Positions 16,309 to 24,325 are shown, counted from the first letter of the stretch. The stretch is 60,155 nucleotides of DNA from an uncultured Ruminococcus sp. (GCA_902781565.1 CACZJT010000007.1:1-60155), one strand, 5' to 3'. Program-made: numbers and translations. Notes: generated by a model not told the origin, from the letters alone.

Positions 16309-16343
16309 TTTCTCATATCTCCCTTTCGTGTTATTTCACATTT

Positions 16344-16372
16344 ATTATATCACATTATCTGCAAAAATGCAA
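16344..16372 (-). promoter_or_regulatory. Promoter of the NfnAB-like operon
   Basis: Minus strand TTGCAT, 17-base spacer, TATAAT, with the extended element TGTGA just before the -10 box. Confidence 0.8.
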
Positions 16373-16498
16373 GTCTCATTTGAAACATTTATGAAACTGA
16401 AACATTTATCTGTTTTTGTGATAATCGCAGTTTGAAAGCAATGAATAGCGCCGGATTTTGTGCAGTTATACAAAAATCGAAAAGTGTAAAAAAAGCCC

Positions 16499-16527
16499 TT
16501 GACAGACCTTGCTTTGTGTGATATAAT
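16499..16527 (+). promoter_or_regulatory. Promoter of the tRNA cluster
   Basis: Perfect TTGACA and TATAAT boxes 17 bases apart with TGTGA before the -10, about 35 bases upstream of the first tRNA. Confidence 0.9.
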
Positions 16528-16569
16528 ATATAAGTCGATTGGAGCGGTGAGCTCCCGAAGATAATACCT

Positions 16570-16640
16570 GCGGGTGTAGTTCAATGGTAGAACTCCAGCC
16601 TTCCAAGCTGGCCACGTGAGTTCGATTCTCATCACCCGCT
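16570..16640 (+). tRNA. tRNA-Gly (anticodon TCC)
   Basis: 71 nt. The acceptor stem GCGGGTG pairs with CACCCGC and ends in discriminator T. The anticodon loop CTTCCAA gives TCC, and the T-loop is TTCGATT. No CCA is encoded; a short T-tract follows. Confidence 0.95.
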
Positions 16641-16666
16641 CTTTTTATGCCGACTATGGCATATAT

Positions 16667-16741
16667 GGTGGGTATAGCGTAGCTGGTTAACGCGTCAGTT
16701 TGTGGCACTGAAGACCGAGAGTTCGAATCTCTCTACCCACC
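16667..16741 (+). tRNA. tRNA-His (anticodon GTG)
   Basis: Acceptor GTGGGTA pairs with TACCCAC, with the extra G(-1) opposite C73 that marks tRNA-His. The anticodon loop TTGTGGC gives GTG and the T-loop is TTCGAAT. CCA is not encoded. Confidence 0.95.
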
Positions 16742-16750
16742 CTTATTTAT

Positions 16751-16824
16751 GCGGCTGTAGCTCAGCTGGATAGAGCAACTGCCTTCTAAGCAGTAGGTCC
16801 GGGGTTCGAGTCCCTGCAGCCGCG
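16751..16824 (+). tRNA. tRNA-Arg (anticodon TCT)
   Basis: Acceptor GCGGCTG pairs with CAGCCGC, discriminator G. The anticodon loop CTTCTAA gives TCT and the T-loop is TTCGAGT. CCA is not encoded. It is the last gene of the three-tRNA transcript. Confidence 0.95.
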
Positions 16825-16834
16825 GTCTTGTTTG

Positions 16835-16861
16835 ACTCTCCGTATTTCGGAGAGTTTTTTG
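16835..16861 (+). terminator. Terminator of the tRNA cluster
   Basis: ACTCTCCG / CGGAGAGT stem with a TATTT loop followed by TTTTTT. Confidence 0.9.
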
Positions 16862-16890
16862 TTGTATTCTGATATAAAGGAAGTGGTCAG

Positions 16891-18402
16891 ATGAAGTATA
16901 AGAATCCCGTCGTCAAGGGCTTTTTTCCCGACCCCAGCGTTTGCTTTGCGGAAGGGAAGTATTACCTTGTTTGCAGCTCGTTCCAGTATTTCCCGGGAGT
17001 GCCGCTGTTTGAGAGCGAAGATCTCGTGAACTGGATGCAGATAGGCTATGTCCTTACCCGCCCCGAACAGATCATGCTCGATAAGATACCGAGCTCGGGC
17101 GGAGTTTTTGCTCCGACTATCCGTTATCACGACGGGCGCTTCTATATGGTCACTACCAATGATACCACTCACGAGAATTTCTATGTTTACACCGACGATA
17201 TCCGCGGCGAATGGAGCGACCCTATCCTGGTCGATCAGGGAGGTATAGACCCCTCACTGCTGTTCGATGACGGTCATGTGTATTTCGTCAGCAACGGCTC
17301 AGACGACTTCGGTGACAGCGGCGTTGTTCAGTGCGAGATCGACATTGCCACGGGCAAAAAGCTCTCGGCGAGCAAATGCATATGGCACGGGTCGGGTGGG
17401 CGCTATCTCGAAAGCCCTCATGTGTACAAGATTGAGGACTATTACTACCTTATGGCTGCCGAGGGCGGCACGGAATACGGTCACATGGTCACATACGCAC
17501 GCAGTAAGAACATATGGGGACCCTTTGACAGTTATCCGAAAAATCCCGTTCTGACGAACCGCAATAAAGCGCCCTACATCATTCAGGGCATAGGTCACGG
17601 CGATCTCGTGCAGGACAGGAACGGCGGCTGGCATATCCTGACGCTGGGGTTCAGACAGATACATATGTGGCAGCCCTTCCACCATCTCGGCAGGGAAGTG
17701 TTCCTTATGCCAGTGACCTTCGGCGCGGACGGCTGGTTCACCGCAGGTCTTGACGGAACTGCCGATGAGGAGTACGAGATCGAAGGCGATCTTGAGCAAA
17801 AGCCCCTCGGTACGCTGACCTTTGAGAATACACTCTGGGACGTGGATTGGAGCTATATGCGAAAGCCCGTTCCCGATAATTACGAGCTTTCGGCAGACAA
17901 GGCTGTGCTGCACGGCTCGAAAGTCACGCTTTTTGACACCGATTCCCCGACCTTTATCGCACTTCGTCAGAGGGACTTCTGTTTTGAACTTTCGGTCAAG
18001 GTCAAAGTGCTGAAAGGCAAAGGCTTTGCAGGTGTGACGCTTTACCATACAGAAACCGAGCATTACGATATCGGGGTCGAGAATGTCAATGATACCCCCG
18101 ATCATTGCAGCGGTATGTGCCGTGCGAATATCGGCGGATTAACAGATGTTAAGGGCAGAATGGGTCTGAGAGGCGATCACTCCCCGATAAAGGGCGATAC
18201 CTCGGTGATAAGGATAGAAGCCGATGCCTTCAGCTACAAAATGTATGCCGATACATGGCAGGGCGAGTTTCTTCTCGGATACGGTCAGACGAAATTCCTT
18301 TCAAGCGAGGTATGCGGCGGATTCACGGGAGTAATGATAGGACTTTTCGCTGAGGGCGAAATCAGTGCCGAATTTACTGATTTTTCGCTGAAATATTTGT
18401 AA
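16891..18402 (+). CDS. Glycoside hydrolase family 43 protein (beta-xylosidase / arabinofuranosidase type)
   Basis: A 503-residue GH43 enzyme without a signal peptide, so it should act in the cytoplasm on imported xylo- or arabino-oligosaccharides. The five-bladed propeller holds the catalytic triad: Asp14 in GFFPDPSVC (base), Asp120 in GGIDPSLLFDD (pKa modulator) and Glu174 in RYLESPHVYKI (acid). A C-terminal beta-sandwich of about 190 residues follows, as in the xylosidase subfamilies. AAGGAAGTGG precedes ATG 16891. It stands alone after the tRNA terminator. No sugar transporter adjoins it and no sigma promoter is obvious. The exact substrate cannot be read. Confidence 0.92.
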   Translation: MKYKNPVVKGFFPDPSVCFAEGKYYLVCSSFQYFPGVPLFESEDLVNWMQIGYVLTRPEQIMLDKIPSSGGVFAPTIRYHDGRFYMVTTNDTTHENFYVYTDDIRGEWSDPILVDQGGIDPSLLFDDGHVYFVSNGSDDFGDSGVVQCEIDIATGKKLSASKCIWHGSGGRYLESPHVYKIEDYYYLMAAEGGTEYGHMVTYARSKNIWGPFDSYPKNPVLTNRNKAPYIIQGIGHGDLVQDRNGGWHILTLGFRQIHMWQPFHHLGREVFLMPVTFGADGWFTAGLDGTADEEYEIEGDLEQKPLGTLTFENTLWDVDWSYMRKPVPDNYELSADKAVLHGSKVTLFDTDSPTFIALRQRDFCFELSVKVKVLKGKGFAGVTLYHTETEHYDIGVENVNDTPDHCSGMCRANIGGLTDVKGRMGLRGDHSPIKGDTSVIRIEADAFSYKMYADTWQGEFLLGYGQTKFLSSEVCGGFTGVMIGLFAEGEISAEFTDFSLKYL

Positions 18403-18438
18403 ATTTTTGTCCATTTAACGAACCATATACCTCTACAG

Positions 18439-18467
18439 TTGACAACTGCTGTAGAGTGTGGTATAAT
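18439..18467 (+). promoter_or_regulatory. Promoter of the barrel-like gene and the YqeG-VanW gene
   Basis: TTGACA, 17-base spacer, TATAAT, with TGTGG before the -10. Its position rules out the earlier in-frame start at 18439 for the next gene. Confidence 0.88.
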
Positions 18468-18522
18468 ATTATGCGTGATTACGCTGTTTTACGACAATTC
18501 GGATTTTACGGAGAGATTGAAT

Positions 18523-19215
18523 ATGGAGAAGGATCCAGCGCTTATCGTTATGCTGACGTATAATGATGAGACAGTTGAAAATGCATTTGATATTTTTGAG
18601 CACTGCAAGGACTGCGGTGCGGAGTATTTTGGTTTTAAGGAAGAACCCCTGCCCCACGATGAGATGAAGCGGCTGTATGACTATATGAGAGCTTGCGGCA
18701 AAAAGACCGTCCTTGAGGTGGTCGCCTATGACGAGGAAAAGTGTGTCGAGGGCGCAAGGCTCGCAGTGGAGTGTGGCTGTGATATGCTCATGGGTACCAT
18801 GTATTTCGATTCCGTTGCGGATATTTGCAGGGATAAGGGCATAAAGTATCTTCCATTCGTCGGCAAAGTGGTCAGCAGACCCTCGGTGCTGGGCGGTACT
18901 ATCGACGGCATGATAGAGGAAGCAAGGCGCCTTTCGGAAAAAGGCGTGTTCGGCTTCGATCTACTGGGCTACAGATTCACGGGCGACGCATCGGAGCTTA
19001 TAGAAAGATTCGTTGCGGAAACGGACAAGCCCGTGGTGCTGGCGGGAAGCGTCAACAGCTATGAACGCCTTGACGAGATCAAGCGCACCATGCCCTGGGG
19101 CTTCACGATAGGGAGCGCGTTTTTCGACAATGCCTACGGTGAGGATTTCGCCGAGCAGATCGACACGGTCTGTGATTACATTTCACATCGGACGGAGGCT
19201 CTTGTAAATGTTTGA
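18523..19215 (+). CDS. Unrecognised protein, probable TIM-barrel fold
   Basis: A 230-residue soluble protein that I do not recognise by name. The alternation of short hydrophobic strands and amphipathic helices fits a beta/alpha barrel: ALIVMLTYN, AEYFGFKEEP, KTVLEVVAYDE, CDMLMGTMYF, IKYLPFVGKV, VFGFDLLGYRF, PVVLAGSVNS, GFTIGSAFF. The last two resemble the phosphate-binding loops of HisA-, TrpF- or PdxJ-like barrels. ATG 18523 has GGAGAG upstream; the longer open frame would begin within the promoter. The stop overlaps the YqeG-VanW start by eight bases, so they are translationally coupled, perhaps sharing a phosphorylated substrate (inference). Confidence 0.7.
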   Translation: MEKDPALIVMLTYNDETVENAFDIFEHCKDCGAEYFGFKEEPLPHDEMKRLYDYMRACGKKTVLEVVAYDEEKCVEGARLAVECGCDMLMGTMYFDSVADICRDKGIKYLPFVGKVVSRPSVLGGTIDGMIEEARRLSEKGVFGFDLLGYRFTGDASELIERFVAETDKPVVLAGSVNSYERLDEIKRTMPWGFTIGSAFFDNAYGEDFAEQIDTVCDYISHRTEALVNV

Positions 19216-20572
19216 TAAGCTCTTTCCCGACGAATATGCCGAGAGCGTCTTTACGATAGACTACGACAAGCTGTATAAACTCGGCTATCGCGGAGTTATC
19301 TTTGACATAGACAATACCCTCGTTCATCACGGCGACGGCTCGAACGAAGCCATAGATGAGCTTTTCAGGACGATACACAAGGCAGGACTCAAAACGCTGC
19401 TGCTTTCCAATAATTCAAAAGAGCGCGTTGAGATGTTCATCAAGAATATCGAAACAGAATACATAGACAGCGCCGACAAGCCTGACCCCGCTTGTTACCT
19501 TGCGGCGGTAAAAAAGCTGGGGATAAAAAAGAGCGAGGCTGTTTACGTTGGCGACCAGATCTTTACGGATATCCTCGGTGCAAACCGCGCGGGGATAGAC
19601 AGCATTCTCGTGAGGTTCATACAGCTCCCCGATGAAATGCGCATAGGCGTCAGAAGATACGCCGAGTATGCGCTGCTTGCGCTCTGGCGCAGGACGAGAT
19701 ATGCTCACCGTATCGGCGATGTTTACACCGAGGGCGGCGGCTCGTTCTGGAGCAGGGACGTGCTGTTCTGCAATATCAGCCCTCTGACCTACGCCATAAG
19801 CGAGACTAAGGAAAAGATAAAACGCATACTTTCCGATGCTATGAGCGGCGAGAGCTTTGCTCATTCCCGCAGCAGGCGCCGCATGAAAACGCTCATATCC
19901 ACCCACAGCAACAAGCTCATCAAGACAGGCAAGGGCATAGACCCCGTATTGCAGGAAAACAAGGCTGTCAATATCGCGCTGGCGAGCAGTAAGATGGACG
20001 GTATGGTGATACGTCCGGGCGAGGTGTTCTCCTTCTGGCGGACGGTGGGAAGCATTACCGAAAGAAAGGGCTACAAGGCGGGAAGGATAATCTCCGACAA
20101 CAAGCTGACCCCGGGATTGGGCGGCGGATTGTGCAATCTTGCGAACACGATACATCTGCTCGTGCTCCATAGCCCGCTGGAGGTAACGGAGTTCCACAGC
20201 CACTCCGACGCGCTTGCGCCCGATGAGGGAAAGCGTGTTCCTTTCAGCTCGGGGACATCGGTGTGCTACAATTACATCGACTACCGCTTCCGCAACAATA
20301 CCGACAGACCCGTTCAGCTATGTCTTAGGTGCGAGGACGGCAAGCTCATAGGCGAGCTTCGCTGCGGGAAGCCTTTCCCCTATAGGTATGAGATCGTTGA
20401 GGAAGATCACCATTTCAGCAAAGAAAACGGCGTGTTCTACCGCATATCGAAGATATACAAGCTGACCATAGACAAGAAAACGGACGAAGTCATAGAGAAA
20501 AAGCTCGTCCGCGACAACCACTCCGAGGTAATGTTTGATTACGACCTCATACCGAAGGAGCTTATAAGATAA
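19208..20572 (+). CDS. YqeG-type HAD phosphatase fused to a VanW domain
   Basis: A 454-residue two-domain protein. Residues 1-170 form a HAD-IIIA phosphatase of the YqeG / phosphatidylglycerophosphatase type: FDIDNTL (nucleophile Asp33, Asp35), LLLSNNS, and YVGDQIFTDILGANRAG with KPDP before it. Residues about 185-450 are a VanW-type domain: MVIRPGEVFSFWRTVG, KGYKAGRIISDNKLTPGLGG and GLCNLANTIHLLVLHSPL. VanW sits in some glycopeptide-resistance loci, but its biochemistry is unsettled. No signal peptide is visible, which is odd for a VanW-like region expected outside the membrane. The frame is continuous with no sign of two joined genes. It overlaps the previous gene by eight bases. Confidence 0.82.
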   Translation: MFDKLFPDEYAESVFTIDYDKLYKLGYRGVIFDIDNTLVHHGDGSNEAIDELFRTIHKAGLKTLLLSNNSKERVEMFIKNIETEYIDSADKPDPACYLAAVKKLGIKKSEAVYVGDQIFTDILGANRAGIDSILVRFIQLPDEMRIGVRRYAEYALLALWRRTRYAHRIGDVYTEGGGSFWSRDVLFCNISPLTYAISETKEKIKRILSDAMSGESFAHSRSRRRMKTLISTHSNKLIKTGKGIDPVLQENKAVNIALASSKMDGMVIRPGEVFSFWRTVGSITERKGYKAGRIISDNKLTPGLGGGLCNLANTIHLLVLHSPLEVTEFHSHSDALAPDEGKRVPFSSGTSVCYNYIDYRFRNNTDRPVQLCLRCEDGKLIGELRCGKPFPYRYEIVEEDHHFSKENGVFYRISKIYKLTIDKKTDEVIEKKLVRDNHSEVMFDYDLIPKELIR

Positions 20573-20576
20573 GGAA

Positions 20577-20618
20577 AACCCCGATGATCTGTGAGGTTCA
20601 TCGGGGTTCTTTGTTTTT
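20577..20618. terminator. Terminator shared by the YqeG-VanW and CmpB-family genes
   Basis: AACCCCGATGA / TCATCGGGGTT stem with a 10-base loop followed by CTTTGTTTTT on the plus strand. The minus-strand gene ends inside the stem at 20598. Confidence 0.85.
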
Positions 20619-21335
20619 CTTTGGTTTGACCTTCGCAAGAAATTCGCGGTAGTGTTCGAGACTGCTGTTCATCGTATCGGTGAATCGCATGGGGAGGAAG
20701 AAGAGCCGCTTCTGACGGAAACTCTGTATGTTCTCTCTCAACTCATCTATGCGGACAAGAATATTGTTCTTCCATGCAAATTCCGAAATGCTGATTATGT
20801 TCTTGACCGAGATCAACAGGTCTATGAGGAAAATTCCGTAGAACAGCCCTATGAAAAACGAACTTTGCGGGAGCTGCTTCTGCTTATCTACGAGATAGCA
20901 CACCGCGGGGTCAAGGACTATGCAGTAGAACAGGCTGAGCAGGCACCAGTAGAAGGAATACAGCGGGCAGATTATGTTCATGAAATTACCGAAGTAACCC
21001 GTGTAATCCCAAAGGACTATTTTCAGCTTTACGATGAAGATAAGCCCCGTGAACAGCTCCAGCAGTGTTATGCAAAGAGCCATAGAGATAAAAAGTACGA
21101 TCTTTCGTATGTAGATATTGTCGATCGGGATAAAATGCTCCAGTCTGCACATTCCGTATAGCAGTATCAGTACAAAACCGTAGAGCGGAAGATATGGTCC
21201 CGTGAGAAATCCGGGATTCACCCATTTTTTCTCCACGTTATCGGGATCTATAAATCGTCGGAAGATAAGCTCTATCCACCAACCCAGCGCACTTCCTCCC
21301 GCGAAAAGAAACGCCGTCGATAAAAACAAAGTCAT
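20598..21335 (-). CDS. CmpB-family (putative ABC transporter permease type) membrane protein
   Basis: A 245-residue integral membrane protein with five to six hydrophobic helices. The family signature is present: ALGWWIELIFRRF near the N-terminus, WVNPGFLTGPYLPLYGFVLILLY in helix 2, and LKIVLWDYTGYFGNFMNIICPLYSFYW in the middle. A cytoplasmic Arg/Lys-rich tail ends the protein. Databases label the family putative ABC transporter permease, but no ATPase or binding protein adjoins it, so transport is unproven. A promoter with a 17-base spacer lies at 21371-21399 and AGGAAAG precedes the ATG. Confidence 0.82.
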   Translation of the reverse strand: MTLFLSTAFLFAGGSALGWWIELIFRRFIDPDNVEKKWVNPGFLTGPYLPLYGFVLILLYGMCRLEHFIPIDNIYIRKIVLFISMALCITLLELFTGLIFIVKLKIVLWDYTGYFGNFMNIICPLYSFYWCLLSLFYCIVLDPAVCYLVDKQKQLPQSSFFIGLFYGIFLIDLLISVKNIISISEFAWKNNILVRIDELRENIQSFRQKRLFFLPMRFTDTMNSSLEHYREFLAKVKPKKNKEPR

Positions 21336-21370
21336 AATTTCACTTTCCTGAACAAGAATACTTACCTATA

Positions 21371-21399
21371 ATGATACCACAAAAAGCGCTTCGGGTCAA
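21371..21399 (-). promoter_or_regulatory. Promoter of the CmpB-family gene
   Basis: Minus strand TTGACC, 17-base spacer, TATCAT, with TGTGG before the -10 box. Confidence 0.75.
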
Positions 21400-21436
21400 G
21401 TAAAAACGGCATTTTTCTGAGAAAAAACAATAATTT

Positions 21437-21464
21437 ACGGTATTATCAACATATTTTTTACCGT
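21437..21464 (-). terminator. Possible weak terminator after the APH-like gene
   Basis: ACGGTA / TACCGT inverted repeat with a long A/T-rich loop, 35 bases past the APH stop. The stem is short and the T-tract poor, so this is tentative. Confidence 0.3.
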
Positions 21465-21498
21465 GATGATCGCAATTTCCGACAGTATCACTATGTTC

Positions 21499-22290
21499 TC
21501 AGAAAAGCTCGTCGAGCAGGGTATAGTATCTCAGCTTCTCGCGGTCGGGGCATATCCCAAGCTCATCGAAAAGCATATCCTCGTTGTATCCCTCATAGAC
21601 CTTGCCGTATGTGCCGTCGGTGTTGTGTTTCAGGCTTCGGCAGCAGAGAGCTATGTCACGCCACCTATCGGCTGTGCCGCAGTCGCCTAAGTCGATGAAG
21701 CCGCTTATCCTGTCCCCGTCAAGGAATATGTTTGGGAGGCAGTAGTCACCGTGTGACAGCACAGGGTCGTATTCGGGATAGGCATCTTCGAGCCATCGAA
21801 GCAGCGCCACGGGGCTCCCGAACTCCTTTTCGGCAGGCGAGCCTGCTTCAAATGTCAGTCCCGCCTCCACCCGCAGACGTGCTTCCGCAAGCTCGACGGG
21901 CAGTCCGCGGTCACGGGGACAGTCCGAGATGTCAACGCTCCAAAGCATTTTAAGCCCCTCCGCAAGCAGTCTTACCAGCTCTTTTGGACGTTCGAGGTAA
22001 TACTCGTCGCAGCTCATCTTGCCCTTGATCTTGTTCATGAGGGTACAGTATTTTTCGCCGTATGCCGCTTGTTCGATGACCCTTGGAACGGGAAGCCTTC
22101 CTCCGAGCCATTCCATCATTTCAGCTGTCTTTCGGACATTATCAGTATCGTTTTCGATTTTCAGCACCATGTCCTCGAATATGTAGACAGCGCTGTCCGA
22201 CATACCGATATTCTCGGCTCTGAAAGGCTTGCCCTCTGTCAGGCGTCTGATATCCTCGGGTAGGGAGGACATCTCGTATTTATCGTTCAT
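21499..22290 (-). CDS. APH(3')-like aminoglycoside phosphotransferase family kinase
   Basis: A 263-residue kinase, the normal length for APH(3') enzymes (about 264). The catalytic loop is LSHGDYCLPNIFLDGDRISG (Asp in HGDxCxxN) and the metal site is FIDLGDCGTADRWRDIALCC. The N-lobe AVYIFEDMVLKIEND supplies the ATP lysine and the C-terminus ends YYTLLDELF as in APH(3'). This is a closer match to true kanamycin kinases than to generic APH/choline kinases, but chromosomal relatives may act on other substrates. ATG 22290 with AGGAGAG upstream is preferred over the open frame reaching 22443, which lies inside cotH. It follows the CotH gene by eight bases. Confidence 0.85.
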   Translation of the reverse strand: MNDKYEMSSLPEDIRRLTEGKPFRAENIGMSDSAVYIFEDMVLKIENDTDNVRKTAEMMEWLGGRLPVPRVIEQAAYGEKYCTLMNKIKGKMSCDEYYLERPKELVRLLAEGLKMLWSVDISDCPRDRGLPVELAEARLRVEAGLTFEAGSPAEKEFGSPVALLRWLEDAYPEYDPVLSHGDYCLPNIFLDGDRISGFIDLGDCGTADRWRDIALCCRSLKHNTDGTYGKVYEGYNEDMLFDELGICPDREKLRYYTLLDELF

Positions 22291-22298
22291 ACGCTCTC

Positions 22299-23939
22299 CT
22301 ATCTGTGCCATTCGGAGTTGAGGAATTCTACCCGTGAGGTCAGCCAGCTGCGCAGATAGTCGGCAGCTTCCTTTTCCGATTTGCAGGCGGCAGCCGCACG
22401 GCAGAGCTCGTTGCTTGCCCCGTTGTTTCGGATATTGTCCCACTTCTCGTAATTGAGCTCAAAAGCCTTCTCGTACTTCTCGGACTCGGAGGATATCATC
22501 TCATACACGCGGTCGAAAGTGCCGTTATCGTATATCTCCGTCCACCTGTCATAGATCATCTCTCTGAACCAGTCCTCGTATTGCAGCACCATGAGCCACG
22601 GGTTAGACATATCAAGCCCCTGACCGTTCACATCGGTGATGAGGTTTGAGGCGTAATAGCCTGTACCGTCGGCGCAGCGGTCTTTGTTCCCGAGCGCCGA
22701 ATCGAAGTCCCACGGAGCTTCAAAGGTCAGCTTTCCGCTGCCGTCCTTGCCGAGATCCACATCCATGAAGAAGCTCGTGAGGTAAATATCCGCATCGCAG
22801 GTCAGTTCCGCTACGATATAGGAATCCACCAGCGAGCGCACGTCCACAGCTTTTTCGACTGCCTGCTGAGGGGTCAGATCTGTAGTTTCAACGATGTCCG
22901 TGTAGTTGTCGGTCATAACAAACGCTTTATCGTTATATGCGGCTTCATACATGATATTGTAGGCATTGTTCGCAAATTTGGAAATGGTATCGTGCTGTTC
23001 CTGCGAATAGATGTCGCTCTTGATCGTGAATCCAATGTCCTTCCTGCCGTTTGCAAAGGGGTGAGCTGTCCTGCCCGAACCGCCCTTGCCGTCATAGGGA
23101 GTCAGCAGAGCGTTACTGTGATAGTTCACGCGGAAGCGTTCAAGAGCGTCCTCACTGTAATATTGATCGTTGTATTCGATAAAATAGCCGATGTCGGTAC
23201 TCGTCTGATCTTTTTCGGGTTTGGTGATATCGACCCTGCCTTTGCCCGCCTGTTGGTGTTCGGCAAGAAGATAAACGTCCCAGTATTCGCCGTTTATCCT
23301 GACTTCTGCAAGCTGAGAATCGGAGGAGTAGTATCCGTCCGAGCCGAGTATCTCAGAACCGAGCATGAGCCCCGTCTTATTGCGCAGCATGGAGAAGTCC
23401 TTGTATTCCGCAAGCAGCACCCAGTTTTTGTATTCTTCGCCGTCGCCCAGTCCGAGCATACCGTGTTTTTCGGCGAACTTTATGCGGAGCGGCTTCTTGT
23501 TATAGGCAGTCGTCCAGTTGCCGCGTACCTTTACTTCTGCGTCCGCATTTTCAAGCAGGAGTTTGTGTTCAGCATCGCTGACGGTGATACTGCATTCCTC
23601 ATAGAAAGGCTCGGGCGGGATAGTATAGCTTGCCTGCCATGAAGCTATGCTCTCGGAAACGTGACGGGCAGTAGGTTTTGTGACAAAATCAAGACTGCCT
23701 TTGCCCTCCTTCTTGGTGCGAATATCTATTACAGGCAGACAGCCGCTGACGTTATCATACTTCACCTCGCTGACTGCGGAACCATTGTCGGGGCTGTCTT
23801 TTTCGCTCAGCTCGGTGTTTGTTACCGATGAGCTTTCACTGTCCATATTGCTCTCGAGCGGACTGCTATCATCGGACGCCGCACAGCCCGAGAGCATTAT
23901 GCAGGCAGTCAGCAGTGCCGACAGCTTTGATTTATCCAT
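22299..23939 (-). CDS. CotH-family lipoprotein (atypical extracellular protein kinase fold)
   Basis: A 546-residue secreted protein. The signal peptide ends in the lipobox LSGC (about residues 16-19), followed by a Ser/Asp-rich spacer, so it should be lipid-anchored outside the membrane. The CotH domain shows VRGNWTTAYNKKPLRIKFAE, NWVLLAEYKDFSMLRNKTG, VRINGEYWDVYLLAEH and the metal-binding EAPWDFDSALGN. CotH of Bacillus spores phosphorylates coat proteins; homologues in gut Firmicutes are often near surface or cellulosome genes. ATG 23939 with GGAGGAG upstream and a promoter at 23974-24002 fix the start. It is the first gene of a unit with the APH-like kinase. Confidence 0.9.
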   Translation of the reverse strand: MDKSKLSALLTACIMLSGCAASDDSSPLESNMDSESSSVTNTELSEKDSPDNGSAVSEVKYDNVSGCLPVIDIRTKKEGKGSLDFVTKPTARHVSESIASWQASYTIPPEPFYEECSITVSDAEHKLLLENADAEVKVRGNWTTAYNKKPLRIKFAEKHGMLGLGDGEEYKNWVLLAEYKDFSMLRNKTGLMLGSEILGSDGYYSSDSQLAEVRINGEYWDVYLLAEHQQAGKGRVDITKPEKDQTSTDIGYFIEYNDQYYSEDALERFRVNYHSNALLTPYDGKGGSGRTAHPFANGRKDIGFTIKSDIYSQEQHDTISKFANNAYNIMYEAAYNDKAFVMTDNYTDIVETTDLTPQQAVEKAVDVRSLVDSYIVAELTCDADIYLTSFFMDVDLGKDGSGKLTFEAPWDFDSALGNKDRCADGTGYYASNLITDVNGQGLDMSNPWLMVLQYEDWFREMIYDRWTEIYDNGTFDRVYEMISSESEKYEKAFELNYEKWDNIRNNGASNELCRAAAACKSEKEAADYLRSWLTSRVEFLNSEWHR

Positions 23940-23973
23940 AATATCTCCTCCGGTATCGGATGGTTTCTGTCTT

Positions 23974-24002
23974 ATTATAGCATAGTACCCGAAAAAAGTC
24001 AA
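23974..24002 (-). promoter_or_regulatory. Promoter of the cotH-like / APH unit
   Basis: Minus strand TTGACT, 17-base spacer, TATAAT, with TATGC before the -10 (extended -10). Confidence 0.82.
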
Positions 24003-24100
24003 CAATAATCAAACAATTTAAAAAACAACAAGTTTCAAAAGAAACAATTGTGTATTTGGCACAAAAAAACCGTATATGTTTTAACTAAATGACATTATGC

Positions 24101-24129
24101 TTGACATTTTAATACAATTGTTGTATAAT
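24101..24129 (+). promoter_or_regulatory. Promoter of the transglutaminase-dockerin gene
   Basis: Perfect TTGACA and TATAAT with 17 bases between. Transcription would start near 24136, a few bases before the long inverted repeat. The 24006-24100 stretch upstream is A/T-rich and holds no other signal I can support. Confidence 0.88.
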
Positions 24130-24141
24130 ATCCATAGACGC

Positions 24142-24298
24142 TATAGCAATCCAAGAAAATAGCAGCATAAAGATTTCGAGAGAAAATTTCACAGTGCAAG
24201 GAAAACGACCGCAGCCGTGGGTACAAGCACAGCTTGTACCGCAGCAATGTGGATTTTTATCCGAAAGATTTGTGCTGATATTTTCTTGGATTGCTATA
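24142..24298 (+). repeat. Long inverted repeat with 37-bp arms (structured leader RNA or MITE-like element)
   Basis: Left arm 24142-24178 and right arm 24262-24298 match as inverted repeats at 33 of 37 positions, the outer 20 perfectly (starting TATAGCAATCCAAGAAAATA). Pairing continues imperfectly inward. The centre holds a perfect 8-bp hairpin GTACAAGC / GCTTGTAC with an ACA loop. The element fills almost the whole untranslated leader between the promoter and ATG 24326. The TA ends would suit an IS630-type miniature transposable element; the position just after +1 would suit a regulatory RNA. I match it to no riboswitch class. Confidence 0.85.
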
Positions 24299-24325
24299 AG
24301 TCATTCCATGAGGTGATGTTATTGT

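Noticed and set aside
18439..18522. Upstream start for the barrel-like gene
   Set aside because: That segment contains perfect -35 and -10 boxes, so it is the promoter.
24139..24300. c-di-GMP, cobalamin or other known riboswitch at the long inverted repeat
   Set aside because: CACAGTGCAAGG and ACGACCGCAGCC recall parts of several classes, but no full conserved core could be matched by eye.
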